DNA of 64,000 nt from assembly GCF_963924675.1 (NCBI RefSeq), contig NC_089219.1, forward strand, positions 148,944,288 to 149,008,287, given 5' to 3'. Under the pieces are notes generated by a model, which was given only the letters and a program-made list of their open reading frames with translations, made no database searches and was not told where the DNA came from. A program made the position numbers and the translations under genes. Below, piece after piece: positions 24,780 through 37,690 of this stretch. Position 1 is the stretch's first letter. Each line of letters starts with the position of its first letter. The DNA comes from Phocoena phocoena (taxonomy: Eukaryota > Chordata > Mammalia > Artiodactyla > Phocoenidae).

Positions 24780-26100
24780 ATTCTCTTCCATACTTTGCCA
24801 CTCTCCATCAAGAAGTAAAGGTTCTTTCCCATCCATTTACCCTGGACAGACTTGGATGGAATATGGTAGAAATGACATTATGTGACTTCTTAAGCTACCT
24901 TAGAACAGGTGACAGAGCTTCTGCCATGCTTTCTTTCTTTGCCCCCTTCATATGCTTGCCCTTGGAGCCAAGCCATCAGGCTGTGAGGAAGCCTAAACCA
25001 CATTGAGAGGTGCCTGTATATCTTCTGGTTAACATTCTCTGCAAGGATTCCAGCTGAGCATCAACATCAACTTCAAACACGTGAGTGAACAAGACTTCAG
25101 ATGACCCTAGTTGTCACTGTTCAAGTTGTACAGCTGCTGTGAGGTAGAGGTGAGTTATCCTGTTGAGCCTTGCTCCAATTGCAGATTCATGAGTAAAATA
25201 AATGCTGTCATTGTTTAAGCTACTAATATTTAGAGTAGCTTGTTATGTAACCACAATAACCAGAATGGATTTAGTATCAGAAGTAGAGACCTATCATAAC
25301 AAAGACTTAAAGAGCCTTTGGGACTGAAGGGAGGGTAGAAGTCAGACAGCCTTGACAAGTCTATTAACTTAGGTCTGATGGTCCTGAGGAGGTTGTTTCT
25401 GAGGGCATTAAGATATTGAGGGCAATGTTATTTGAAGCTGGAGGAAAGGACATCCTTATTATGAAGTGACAGAAAACTTAGCAACATTATCTCTGATGAT
25501 AACATAGGGAATATATATTTCACCTAATGAGCTACACGATCCAGCTGAGGAGATTTCCAGGAATAGTGTTAAAGGTGTCACCCAGCTTATTCTAGTTGCT
25601 TACATACAATAGGAAAGCAATAAACTGAAGAGCTGATAAATATAAAAGATCCAGGATTTGCTAGGTTTGAAAACTAAAACTGTTTCTCATTACTAGTCTC
25701 TCCAAATGAAATACAATGCTAAAATTAAGAAATAGTTTCTGGGCAAAGGTCAAATCTAGAGTTGCATCAGAAAGGTCAAATACAGAGCTTCCTATAAATA
25801 AAGAGGAAACTAATGCTGTAACTAAAATTTCTATGTTAAAACCTCAGAAATATTTAATGTGGCATCTCAAACCCCCAAAATACATTGGCCCTATAATCTT
25901 AAGGTCATTCCTCACAGATAATTTCTATTAAAATATGACGTTTCTGGGAATCTTAAGGGTATTATCTCACAGCAGCCTTACCAGAAACCCAAGGTACAAA
26001 AGGCCTTACCTCAAAGAAATTTTATGGCTATGACTTTTGCTGATGGAATAAAACTTAATAACATTAAACTAGAAAAAAAAGAGATAACATAAAATGAAAG
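24780..26100 (+). mobile_element. Old ERVL-MaLR element: LTR plus internal part
   Basis: About 24780-25262 reads as an MLT1-like LTR, ending with 'gtaaaataaatgctgtcattgtttaagctac' and 'gttatgtaaccacaataacc'. The internal region follows at once ('atggatttagtatcagaagtag', later 'agctgaggagatttccagg', 'gttaaaacctcagaaatat', 'ttaccagaaacccaagg'), in the order known for MaLR internal sequence. No coding capacity. No 3' LTR seen; it is cut off where the old L1 begins. LTR start is approximate. Confidence 0.65.
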
Positions 26101-26299
26101 GAGCTCAATAAGCTAGGAATAGTTTATCAATCTGATAAAAGGCATCTACAAAAACTCCATAGCTATAACATCACACTTAAGGGTAAAAGATTGAATGTTT
26201 TCCTCCCTAAAATCAGGAACAAGTCAAAGATGGCCACTTTTGCCACTTCCACTTCTGGGTACTGGTATCTCTACCCAAAACAATTATAAAAATAGGGAA

Positions 26300-26308
26300 A
26301 GGAAACAA

Positions 26309-26388
<80 letters not shown>

Positions 26389-26450
26389 AAAGAAGGAAGA
26401 GAGAGGGAGGGAGGAAAGAAGGAAGGAAGGGAGGGAAGAATAAAGAGAGG
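26300..26450. repeat. (GAAA)n / (GGAA)n microsatellite inside L1 ORF2
   Basis: About 90 bp of pure GAAA followed by GGAA/GGGA variants. It sits where L1 ORF2 normally encodes the purine-rich stretch just before the FADD box: 'aatagggaaaggaaacaaaag' precedes it and 'gaaataaatctctctcaatttgc' follows. The Lys/Arg frame is repeat translation. Confidence 0.95.
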
Positions 26451-26824
26451 GGGGAGATATCAAGATTGAAAAGAATGAAATAAATCTCTCTCAATTTGCA
26501 GATGACATGATACTGTATATAGAAAATCCTAAGGAATCCACAAAAAACTCTTAGAACTTAATTATCAAGTTTAGAATACAAGACCAATCTATAAAAATTA
26601 ATTGCATTTCTATACACTAGCAAGGAATAATCTGAAAATGAAAATAGAATAAAATTTCACTACAATAGCATAAAGGTGAATAAAATATTTAGCAATAAGT
26701 TTAGCAAAAAATACTCAAAATGCATACTCTGAAAACTACAAAACATCATTGAAAGAAATTAAAGAAGACCCAAATAAATAGAAATATATCATACGTTCAT
26801 GGAATAGAAGTCTTACTATTGTTA

Positions 26825-27746
26825 GCCAAGAGGCACAAGAAAAGATGTTCAACATCACTAATTATTAGAAAAATACAAATCAAAACTACAATGAGATATC
26901 ACCTCACACCAGTCAAAATGACTATCATCAAAAAATCCACAAACAATAAATTCTGGAGAGGGTGTTAAGAGAAGGGAACCCTCCTACACTGTTGGTGGGA
27001 GTGTAAATTGGTAGAACCACTATGGAGAACAGCATGGAGGTTCCTTAACAAACTAAAAATAGAGATACCATATGATCCCGAAATTCCACTCCTGGGCATA
27101 TATCCAGAGAAAAACATATTTTGAAAAGGTAGATGAACACTAATGTGCATTGCAGCACTGTTTACAATAGCCAAGACATGGAAACAACATAAATGTCCAT
27201 CAACAGAGGAATGGATAAAGAAGATGTGGTACATATGTACACTGGAATATCACTCAGTCATTAAAAAGAATGAAATAATGCCATTTACAGCAACATGGGT
27301 GGACCTAGAGATTGTCATACTGAGTGAAGTGAGTCAGACAGAGAAAGAGAAATATCGTATGATCACTTATAAGCGGAACCTGAAAAGAAACCATAAAAAT
27401 GAACTTAAAAAGCAGAAACAGACTCACAGACTTAGAGAAAGAACTTGTGGTTACCCAGGGTGAAGGTGGAGGGAGGAAGGGATATTTAGGGAGTTGGGGA
27501 TTGACTTGTACACACTGCTATACTTAAAATGGATAACCAACAAGGGCCTACTGTATAGCACAGGGAGCTCTGCTCAAAATTATGTAACAACCTAAATGGG
27601 AAAAGAATATGAAAAAAAATAGATACATGTATATGTATAACTGAATCACTTTGCTGTACACATGAAACCAACACAATGTTAATCAGCTATACTCCAATAT
27701 AAAATAAAAAGTTAAAAAAAAAATCTCATTTTCTATGGAACAAAAA
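26825..27746 (+). mobile_element. 5'-truncated L1 with perfect 19-bp TSD
   Basis: Sense ORF2 3' region (from 'gcacaagaaaagatgttcaac') through the 3' UTR to 'ctccaatataaaataaaaag' and an A run. Target-site duplication agaagtcttactattgtta is perfect at 26806-26824 and 27747-27765. After the first A run there are about 18 extra bases, then a second short A run before the TSD (see findings). Inserted into the old sense L1. Confidence 0.93.
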
Positions 27747-28061
27747 AGAAGTCTTACTATTGTTAATATGCCCTAATTGATCTACAGATTCAACGCAATT
27801 CCTATCAAAATCTCAGATGTCATATTTTGCAGAAATTGACACTCTTATCTGGACATTCATATGGAAATCCAAGGGCTCATGAACAGCTAAAATAATCTTA
27901 AAAAAGAACAAAGTCAGAAGACTCACATTTTGCAATTTCAAACTTACTGCTAAGCTACAGTAATCAAGTCAATGTCATCCTGATACAGGATAGACATTTA
28001 CATCAATGAAATGTAACTGAGTCCACAAAAAAACAATTGACCTTTTATGGTCAATTGATTT

Positions 28062-30648
28062 TGTGTTTGTTTGTTTTAAATTTTTTTAAATTGGTGTATA
28101 ATTGCTTTACAATGTTGTGTTAGTTTCTGCTGAACAATGAAATGAATCAGCCATATGTATATCTATATCCCCTACCCCTTGGACCTCCATCCCACCATCA
28201 CATCCCACCCATCTGGGTCATCACAGAGCACCAAGCTGTGCTTCCTGTGCTTTATAGCATGTTCCCACTATCTATTTTACTCATGGTAGTATATATATAT
28301 GTTAATCCTAATCTCCCAATTCGTCCCACACTTCCCTTCCCCCACTGTGTCCACATGTCAGTTCTCTACTATTCCTGCCCTACAAATAGGTTCATCTCTA
28401 CCATTTTTCTAGATTCCACATATATACGTTAATATACTATATTTGTTTTTCTCTTTCTTGCTTACTTCACTCTGTATGACAGACTCTAGGTCCATCCACA
28501 TCTCTACAAATGACCAAATTTCATTCCTTTTTATGGCTGAATAATATTCCATTCTATATATGTACACATCTTCTTTATCCATTCCTCTGTCATTAGACAT
28601 TTAGGTTGTTTCCATGTCCCGGCTATTGTAAATAGTGCTGCAATGAACATTGAGTTATACATGTCCTATTGAATTATGATTTTCTCAGGGTATATGCCCA
28701 GTAGTGGGATTACTGGGTCATATGTTAGTTCTATTTTTAATTTTTTAAGGAACTTCCAAATTGTCCTCCACAGTGGCTGTAGCAATTTACATTCCCACCA
28801 ACAGTGTAGGAGGGTTCCCTTTTCTCCACACTCTCTCCAGCATTTATTTTTTGCAGATTTTTTGATGATGGCCATTCTGACTGGTGTGACGTGATACCTC
28901 ATTGTAGTCTTGATTTACATTTCTCTAATAATTAGTGATGTTGAGCATCTTTTCATGTGCCTCTTGGCCATCTGTATGTCTTCTTTGGTGAAATGTTTAT
29001 TTAGGTCTTCCGCCCATCTTTTAAATTGGGTTTTTATTTATTTATTTATTTAATTTTTAAATTAATTAATTAATTTATTTTTGGCTGTGTTGGGTCTTCG
29101 TTTCTGTGCAAGGTCTTTCTCCAGTTGCGTTGAGCGGGGGCCACTCTTCATCGTGGTGCACCGGCCTCTCACTATTGTGGCCTCTTGTTGTGGAGCACAG
29201 GCTCCAGACGAGCAGGCTCAGTAGTTGTGGCTCACAGGCCCAGTTGCTCCGCGGCATGTGGGATCCTCCCAGACCAGAGCTCGAGCCCGTGTCTCCTGCA
29301 TTGGCAGGTGGATTCTCAACCACTGCGCCACCAGGGAAGCCCTGTTTGTTTTTTTGATATTGAGCTCCATGAGCTCTTTGTATATTTTGGAGATTAATCC
29401 TTTGTCTATTGCTTCTTTAGCAAATATTTTCTCCCATTCTGAGGTAGTGTCTTTTCATCCTGTTTATGGTTTCCTTTGCTGTGCAAAAGCTTTTAAGTTT
29501 ACTTAGATCCCGTTGGCTTATTTCTGTTTTTATTTTCATTACTCTAGGAGGTGGGTCAAAAAAGATCTTGCTGTTATGTCAAAGTGTGTTTTTACTATGT
29601 TTTTCTCTAAGAGTTTTATAGTGTCCAGTCTTACATTTAGATCGTTAATCCATTTTGAGTTTATTTTTGTGTATGGTGTTAAGGAGTGTTCTAATTTCAT
29701 TCTTTTACACATAGCTGTCCAGTTTCCCCAGCACCACTTATTGAAGAGGCTGTCTTTCTCCATTGTATATTCTTGCCTCTTTGTTGTAAATTAGGTGACC
29801 ATAGGTGCATGGGTTTATCTCTGGTCTTTCTATCCTGTACCACTGATCTAAAATGGACATAGAAGGAACCTACCTCAATATAATAAAGGCGATATATGAC
29901 AAACCCACAGCAAACATCATTCTCAATGGTGAAAAATTGAAAGCATTTCCACTAAGATCAGGAATAAGACAAGGATACCCACTCTCACCACTGTTATTCA
30001 AAATAGTTTTGGAAGTCCTAGCCATTGCAATCAGAGAAGAAAAGGAATCCAAATTGGAAAAGAAATAAAACTGTCACTGTTTGCAGATGACGTGATACTA
30101 TACACAGAAAATCCTAAAGATGCTACCAGAAAACTACCAGAAGTAATCAATGAATTTAAGGTTGAAGGATACAAAATTAATGCACAGAAATCTCTTGCAT
30201 TCCTATACACTAATGATGAAAAATCAGAAAGAGAAATTAAGGAAACAATCACAGTTACCATCGCAACAAAAAGAATAAAATGCCTAGCAATAAACCTACC
30301 TATGGAGGCAAAAGACCTGTACTCAGAAAACTATACAACACTGCTGAAAGAAATCAAGGATGACGTGAACAGATGGAGAAATATACCACATTATTGGATT
30401 GAAGAATCAATATTGTGAAAATGACTATACTATCCAAAGCAATCTACAGATTCAATGCAATCCCTATTAAATTACTAATGGAATTCTTCACAGAATTATA
30501 AAAAAAAACTTTACAATTTATATGAAAACACAAAAGACCCCAAATAGCCAAAACAAGCTTGAGAAAGAAAAATGGAGTAGGAGGAATCAGGCTCCCCAAG
30601 TTCAAACTATACTACAAAGCTACAGTAACCAAGACAGTATGGTACTGG
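28062..30648 (-). mobile_element. Twin-primed L1 with large 5' inversion
   Basis: 28062 to about 29850 is antisense L1 from the 3' end up through ORF2, interrupted by a SINE. From about 29851 to 30648 the text is sense ORF2 and carries the RT region ('ctgtttgcagatgacgtgat'). On the full-length L1 the halves end at about 43900 and begin at about 43920, so the join lost almost nothing. Target-site duplication tatggtcaattgattt is perfect at 28046-28061 and 30649-30664. The host old L1 resumes right after. Several stops; not functional. Confidence 0.95.
29031..29342 (-). mobile_element. Older, longer CHR-type SINE inside the L1
   Basis: Antisense head at the high end (agggaagccc at about 29333-29342) and A-box complement 'ccactgcgccacc'. 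The body has an extra 3' part ('ggctgtgttgggtcttcgtt') not present in the other copies, and a TTTA/TTAA-rich tail at 29031-29083. Target-site duplication is blurred by T-rich host sequence. Younger than the L1 it interrupts. Confidence 0.88.
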
Positions 30649-31989
30649 TATGGTCAATTGATTTGTGACAAGGGTGTCAAGATAAGTAAATGGGAAAAGG
30701 ATAGTTTTTAACAAATGGTATTAAAGCAACTGGATATTCATGCACAAAAATACACCAGACACAAAAAATATCTCAGAATGGATCACAGACTTAAATGTAA
30801 GAGCTAAAAATACAGAAGTCTTAGAAGAAAATAGTAAATATTTATGGCCTTGGTTTAGACAATGGTTTCTTAGATATGACACCAAAGGCAAGAGTGATAA
30901 AATAACAAGTAGATTTCACCAAATTAAAAACCTTTTCACTGAAAATGATACCATCAACAAAGTGAAAAGACAGTTCACAGAATAAATTAAAATATTTGCA
31001 TGCAATGTTTTTCATTTTCATTACATGCATTTCTGTATCTAGAAAATATAAAGAACTTTTATGACTCAGTAATAAAATGATAAATAACACAATTTTAAAA
31101 TGGACAAAGGATCTGAATTTATATTTTTCCAAAAAAGATATACAAATTGTCAATAAGCACATGAAAATATGCTTAACATCATTAGGGAGATGCAAATCAA
31201 AATCATGATGAGATATCATCACATTATATCCATCAGGATAATTATAATCTAATAAAGATATAGGAATAAGTGTTGCTGAGGATGTGCAGATATTGCAACC
31301 TTCATGAATAGCTGATGGTATGTAAAATGGTGCAGCTGCTTAGGAAAACAAGTTGACAGTTCCTCAAAATGTTAAACATAAGTTACCATATGACTCAGAA
31401 ACTCACAGAGTTACCAAATAATTCCTTAGTATATACCTTAGTGAAATAAAAGCAGACTTCCACCAAAAGAAAGTGTTTACACAAATGTTCATAGCAGCAT
31501 TACTTGTAATAGCTGAAAGGTGGAAATGTCCATCATCTGATAAACTGATAACTAAAATGTGACATATCAATCCAATGGAATGTTATAGGGTGTTTAAAAT
31601 GATGAAATACATGGATAAATTATGAAAATGATATACTAAGTCAAAGAAGCCTGAAACAAAATACCTCATATTGTATGAATTAATTTATATGAAGTTTCCA
31701 GGAAAGACAAGTCTTTAGAGAAAGAAAGTAGATTAGTGGTTGCCTGGGGCTGAGAGGTTTGGGTCAGTGGGGAGGAATAGGCAATGAATGCTAGTGGATA
31801 AGGAGTTTCTTTTAAGCGTGATGAAATATCCTAAAATTAGATTATAGTGATGATTGTACCACTTTTTGTATATATTAAAAACCATTGAATTGTATACTTC
31901 AATGGGTAAATTTCATGATATGTGAATTTTATTTCAATAACGATTTTTTTAAAATGCAAGAAGTATCAAGGTTGTGAAAGACAAGAAGC

Positions 31990-33974
31990 CGCCGAATTTC
32001 TTCATGACTCTTGATAATGTATTTATCACTTCACTCCTGTTCTTAGGTGACAATTGAATTGCTTTTTGTCACCATAGATTAGTTTGCATTTTTTCCAATT
32101 TTATATAAATGAATTATTATAGCATGTACTCTTTTTCTATCTAGGTTATTTCATGTAGCACAATTATTTTGATTTTCATTCACACTGTTGCCTATGATTT
32201 CTTTGTTATTGTTTTTTATTATTTTTTGTTATTTTGTTATTTTTTGTTATTGTTGTTCTTTACTTGTTCTTTTTGTCAAGTAATATTCTATTTTATTGCT
32301 ATAACCACAATTCTTTTATCCATTCACATGCTGCTTGACATTTGGGCTGATTCCAGTTCCTAGATATCACAAATGAAGCTGCTATGAAATTCACATACAA
32401 GTCTTTGTACAGACATATACTTTCATTTATCTGAGGTAAATACCTGGGAATGAAGTGGCTATGTTATATAGTGGGTATATGATTAACTTTAAAAGAAAAA
32501 CTCTACAAAACCTTTTTAAAAAATGACTGTATCATTTAACATCTCATTAGAAATTGAGACTTTATCAATACTTGCTCCACAACCACACCAAAATCTAGTA
32601 TGATCAATCTTTTTAATGTTGGCATTCTAGGGGGAATGCAGAGATATCTCATTTTCAGTTTCATGTTCCCTAATGATTAATGATGTTGAACATTTTTTTG
32701 ATATCTGTATTTATTTTCTATTTGTACCTCTTCCTTAGTGGGGTGTATGTTCAAATCTTTTGGCCATTTTTGAATTATTTTTTGTCTTCTAATTATTGTA
32801 TTGTAACAGTTCTTAATATGTTCTAGATAGAATTCTTTTGTCACACATATTTTTTGAAACTATTTTCTCCCAAAGTGAGGCTTGCCTTTTCATTTTAGTA
32901 ATAGTGCTCTGAAAAGATTTTTTTAAATTTTGAATAATTTCATGTTATTAAATTTTTATTTTATACTTTATGTTTTTTAAGTTTAAAAAACATTTTACAA
33001 ACCCAGGATTACCAAGACTTTCTCTTAATTTTATCTAGAAGATTTATATTTTTAGTTCTCATATTTGGTTGATCATTTATTTTTAGTTTTTTTATTATAT
33101 ATTGTGGGAGATAAGAATTAAAACTCATTTGTATATGGCTATCAAATTGTTGCAAAATCATGTTTCAAAAAATTATCTTTTCTCTATTAAATTTCCTTAG
33201 CAGCTTTGTTGAAAATCAATTGACTACATATATGTGCGTCTGTTACTCAATTTTCTACTTTGTTCAATTGATGCCTATGTCCATATTTTTGTCAAACCAT
33301 GCAGAATCAATTACTCTAGCTTTATGGTATTTGGTTTCATAGAGTTTCTATTGATATGTCATCAAGTTCACTAATTTTTTTCTTCTGCAATGTCTAATTT
33401 GCTATTAAACCCTCTAATGTATTTTGAATTTCAGATATTATATATTTTATTTTTTGAAATTTGATTTGATTCTTTTAAAAATATATTTCTTGTGTCTATT
33501 TAATATGCTTAAGTATTTTTATATCTTCTTTAACATATAGAGTATAATTAGAATAACTATATTAATGCCTTTGTCTATTAATTCTGTATCATTTTTGTCT
33601 GTTTTTACTGATTTTTCTCATTATGAATGATATTTTCCTACTTCATTGTAGTACTGGTACTTTTAAATTTGAATTTTAATTGTGCATTGTACCTTTTTGA
33701 ACACCTTATTGAATTCTTTAAAATATTCTTAGGCTTTTTTTCAGGAATGCACTTAAGTTACTTTGAAATTATTTGATTATATCAAAGTTTGTTTATAAGT
33801 TTTGTTAATTGGGACCAGAGCAGCCGTTAGTCTAAGGTTAATTTTTCTCTATACTGGTGTTATATGATTTATGAGGTTTTTCCTCTCTGGATGGTGGAAA
33901 CACATATTGTGTTAGCTCTGTGAAAGCTCCAGGGCTTGGTGTCTCTTTAGGTGATTACAGTTTCAAGTAGTGTC

Positions 33975-34020
<46 letters not shown>

Positions 34021-34560
34021 TTGACCTTTATTCAGTTGAACACTGAAGAGGAAGCCTCTGAAAATTCATTTGATTCTTTTCATACTTGTGAAATTTTTCA
34101 TCTGTTTCAGCATGTGTCCAATATTTATCCAAATTCATTAATATATTTGCTATAGTTATTTTAAAGTCCTTTTCTGATAATTCCTATATCTAGATCATCT
34201 CTGTATCTACTTAATTGATTGTTTCTCTCTGGCCAAGGGGTTTCATTTTCTTGACTGTGCATTTTTTATTGTATACCTTAATTATATACAAAGGAATAGT
34301 AGAGACTGAAATGAATAATATTATAACTCAAGGTGGACATGCCTATTCTTTCAGACTGTGGTTTGTGGGAATTAAGTCAATTTAATCTCTAATTGAGCTG
34401 GGCCTGGCCTTTGTTGCAACTTAGATTTAGTTCACCACTGACTTCATATATTTGGAAGGCTGGATCATGACTTTACTTCTAGCAAGTGTTAAGACCTGAG
34501 AATCTGTCTCTTTTTTCAGGAAAGTGGCCAGTGTTTTGTTTGTTTTTGTTTTCATTTTTG
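31990..34560 (-). mobile_element. Old L1 (L1M-type), antisense, internally deleted
   Basis: From 31990 to about 33340 the order is antisense 3' UTR then ORF2 end ('tgcttgacatttgggctgattcc', 'cccaaagtgaggcttgcc', 'gctttgttgaaaatcaattg'). After about 33345 the text jumps to ORF1/5' UTR-like sequence ('tttctattgatatgtcatc', 'tgcctttgtctattaattctg'). Most of ORF2 is missing. It meets the sense old L1 near 31970-31990 tail to tail. Ends approximate. Confidence 0.6.
33977..34017. repeat. (CA)n microsatellite
   Basis: About 20 pure CA units inside the old antisense L1 5' part. Confidence 0.98.
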
Positions 34561-37425
34561 TCTTTTGTTACCAGAAGTTCTCTTTGCTCTCCAGTCCCAC
34601 CCTAAGACCTCTTAACCTCAGATCTATTTCCATTAGGCTACCCTGCCACTAGCCTTTGGAGGACAACTGTCTTACATTCTGTATAAGACCAGAATGCCTT
34701 GAATGGAATTTTATCATGTATCCTTTCCTATCCACAACCTTCTAAGTTGCTGCAATGTTCCTAATGATGTTCTTGCATGCCCAAAGGAGGATTTCTCTCA
34801 GTTTTTCTGATCCACTCTAATCCTTTAGTATACTTCCATTTGTACTCAGTAAAGGCTCAAGAGAAGGAGTTAAAAGTTTCTCCTCTATCCCCATTTCCTA
34901 GGGATTCTCCCTCATCCCACAGTGATGCCAGAAATAAAAGCAGTCATGGATTTCTACTTTCCTAGGAAGATATTTCCAGTTTCTAAAATTTCATTTTCTT
35001 TGTATTCTCATGTCTCTGATGGACTTGAGAAAAATTTTTCCTGTGGTTTACCTGTCTTTTCTTTTTATTTAGATAGAAGTAATAGTCTTTTGACCACCAT
35101 TTCACCAGGAATGAGAGCTGTTATGGGACTCTTCTCTTTCTGGGAGGGGTAATCACTTTCTACTTTAGCTTCCTTTGCATTCTTAGCTGTATAATGTGGT
35201 TAAACACACACACACACACAACCTATGTTATTGTAGCATATTTGGCCTTTTCTCCTTATAAAGATCAAAGTGATAGTCTCTTGTGACTTTTAACATACTA
35301 ACCAGATTACACCTGAAACTATCATAACACTGTAAATTAACTATATTTCAATTTAGAAAATGGTTAAAAAACAAATAAATATTAAATGAAAAATAAATAA
35401 ATAAATACCCAATGTATATTTTTTCTATCTAAAATAATCTATAAGCTCTTTGAGGGTAAGCAATATGATTTTTAATTTTTAAAAATTTCCCACAATGCCT
35501 AGCAGCTAGTCAGTATATATTTAAAATTAATACCTCGCATTATCTAATTTTATCAACTCATTGGTGGCCAAGGAAACCCAGAACTGAGAGGTAAAATTAT
35601 TTACAGAGATAGATTTCCTGGCTCTAATTTTTTTCTACTGTACTGTATGTGACTTGTAATCTTAATGATATTCAATGTGATATTTACCTCCCAAGTGCTA
35701 TGTCATCACCATCATTATCATCCTCATCTCCTAGACATCAAGCTTATATCTAGGTCAATGTCTTTGTTCTCCCAATGAGTTTTTCATGCCATATTTGATA
35801 TCTTTAATGGAGTTCTTGCCCACATGACCAGTTATTGAAAAGGTAAGAAATGTTATTGATGGAATTAAAAACTCATTAGGAGAACAAAATATGTATATAT
35901 TGACCTAGACATAAGCAGTATCTCCTATATATACATATAAATGATATATATATATCATATATATCTCAACTTGCATCAAATAAAGAATAAAGAGTTAAGC
36001 AATTTAAATGACTTTAGTGTGCATAATTTAAACCCTTGCTCTTATTTTCATAGCCATTTCATTTTTAATGTTTTATATTCCAATTTCACTTCTTTTAATC
36101 TTGTTTTTCTTTTCTGATACAACTATCACACCTCAAACAGGAGAGCTGTTGCTGAACAGGCAAGGAGTTATTTAATTGAAACACTTACGGGGTATGCTAG
36201 AAAACTATAAAGACTTTTAAGAAACAGCAAAGCTTTAATAGGTTCTTGTGTACTCATGTTGTAACCTAATTCAGTGCTCTTTCAGCAATGCCAGAGGATG
36301 TTGCTAATTATAGTTGTGATAAGCAATAAAGCAATAATAGTGATCAAAATGTGTGATATTCCTTGTTTAGGGGGCATTTATGGTTATGTATCAAAACTAT
36401 AAATACTTCAAGAAGCTGTGAAACTGACCTATAGAAAATGAAAGATAAGATCTCACTGCCTTCAAAAAGTTCTTTTCTAGCAGAAATCTGAGCTTGACTT
36501 CATGGTTTATAAATATAAACAAACCAGAAGTGAAATGCTCGACGTGTCCACCTATGCAAAGGGACCACTAAATAACCACCTGCACTCAAACCTAATAAGG
36601 GTTGGGAGTTTCTTTCCTTCTTTCATTTTCAACTTTCCATTTCCTTCCCCTGTTCCTTTATAAAGACTGTTCCTCTCTCATTCACATCCTTTGTACTCAT
36701 CTTCCTCTTTCTTTGTTTCTTCTATTCTCTCTCATCTTCTCTCACATTAAATATTGGGTGAAAGAAGCAAACTGTGTTGGGGTGGAAACAAGTCCAGAAT
36801 GTAGTCAGCATGACAGAGGATCCCAGGACTCCAGGTACTGTTCCCCTTAGAAGACCAGCCCTGACCTCCAGATTGCCTGTCTAAGAGAGCCCTAACATTA
36901 ATGCCTGTCCTACAAAGTTATCCAGTATCCCTGAACGTTTTTCCTTCCTTCTACCACTCTACCCTGCTCTTGTGCTCATCAACCTGGATTCCTTTGTTCA
37001 CACCCTGCCTTTAATATCTGTTTCTGGCATATTTGTTTAGTGGTCCATAGCAACTTAAAAAAAAATCTAATTGGATTTCTATTTTCTAAAATATGTGTTT
37101 TTGGTTTTCTAATACCTCTGGCTGCTATCTCAGTAACCCCTGGGTCCCTCAATCCCATTGAGGAATAAGGGAAATGCAGATCATTGTTTTCTAATCAAAT
37201 AAATATTCTACTCATTCTTTTAAGTTTGGATCAGATAGCTCCTCTGGTTAGGAACCCGATTCTCAGTATTCCTATAATTTCCTACAAACTCCTCTATCAC
37301 CACACCTTTTGGGTTATATCTAATCATGTGTCGGTATCTCACATTGGAATAGGAGATCCTGTTTTATTTCTAATACAGGGTCTAACCACGGTGGTCAGTC
37401 CATAAATGTAAATTAAATGAAAAAT
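34561..37425. other. Mostly unassigned DNA
   Basis: A short sense L1-like 3' tail lies at about 35280-35350 ('cactgtaaattaactatatttcaat') with an impure TAAA tail to 35406. A short CA run occurs at 35203-35220. A perfect 18-bp AT dyad lies at 35941-35958. A pyrimidine-rich patch covers 36600-36760. No gene or other family recognised. Confidence 0.45.
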
Positions 37426-37429
37426 ACAA

Positions 37430-37690
37430 TGATCACCTTTATTTGTTCAACAAATATTTATTGAGCACCTGTTTGGTACCAGGTACTATTTCCAGATACT
37501 AAGACTTTAATAGTAAATAAGACAAGTGAAGCCTCTGCCATCATCAGATATACATTTTAATGGGACATTCATACAATAGATAAACAAGTAAATGTAAAAT
37601 GGAATGTCATATAATGATAAATGCTATAAAGAAGAAGAAATCAGGATAATGGAATAAGAATGACAGGGTGATAGATAATCAAATTCTAAG
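37430..37690 (-). repeat. L2 3' end, antisense
   Basis: Starts 'gttcaacaaatatttattga', 'gcacctgtttggtaccagg', then 'gacaagtgaagcctctgcc' and 'gataaatgctataaagaag'. This is the reverse complement of the L2 3' terminal order. One of the clearer L2 copies here. Confidence 0.7.

Larger units (their letters stand above)
26110..31965 (+). mobile_element. Old L1 (L1M-type), sense, split by two younger L1s
   Basis: Three blocks rejoin into one sense ORF2/3' UTR. 26110-26824 holds the RT-region text 'caatttgcagatgacatgatactg'. 27766-28045 continues it. 30665-31965 carries 'gtgacaagggtgtcaag' to the 3' end. The breaks coincide with the target-site duplications of the insertions at 26825 and 28062. The frame is full of stops. 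Old relative to its guests. Confidence 0.8.

Noticed and set aside
24780..26100. A retrovirus-like gene in the MaLR element
   Set aside because: MaLR internal sequence has no gag-pol-env, and here no frame survives. Only an old LTR element can be supported.
26195..26494. Lys/Arg-rich and antisense Phe/Leu/Ser frames
   Set aside because: Read from the GAAA microsatellite, as are the similar frames at 51877-52242.
29853..30418. Reverse-transcriptase-like frames on +
   Set aside because: They are the inverted 5' half of a dead twin-primed L1, broken by frameshifts and stops. Not a separate gene.
35941..35958. Perfect 18-bp AT palindrome as a regulatory site
   Set aside because: Simple alternating AT sequence forms such dyads by chance in AT-rich DNA. 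Nothing around it suggests function.
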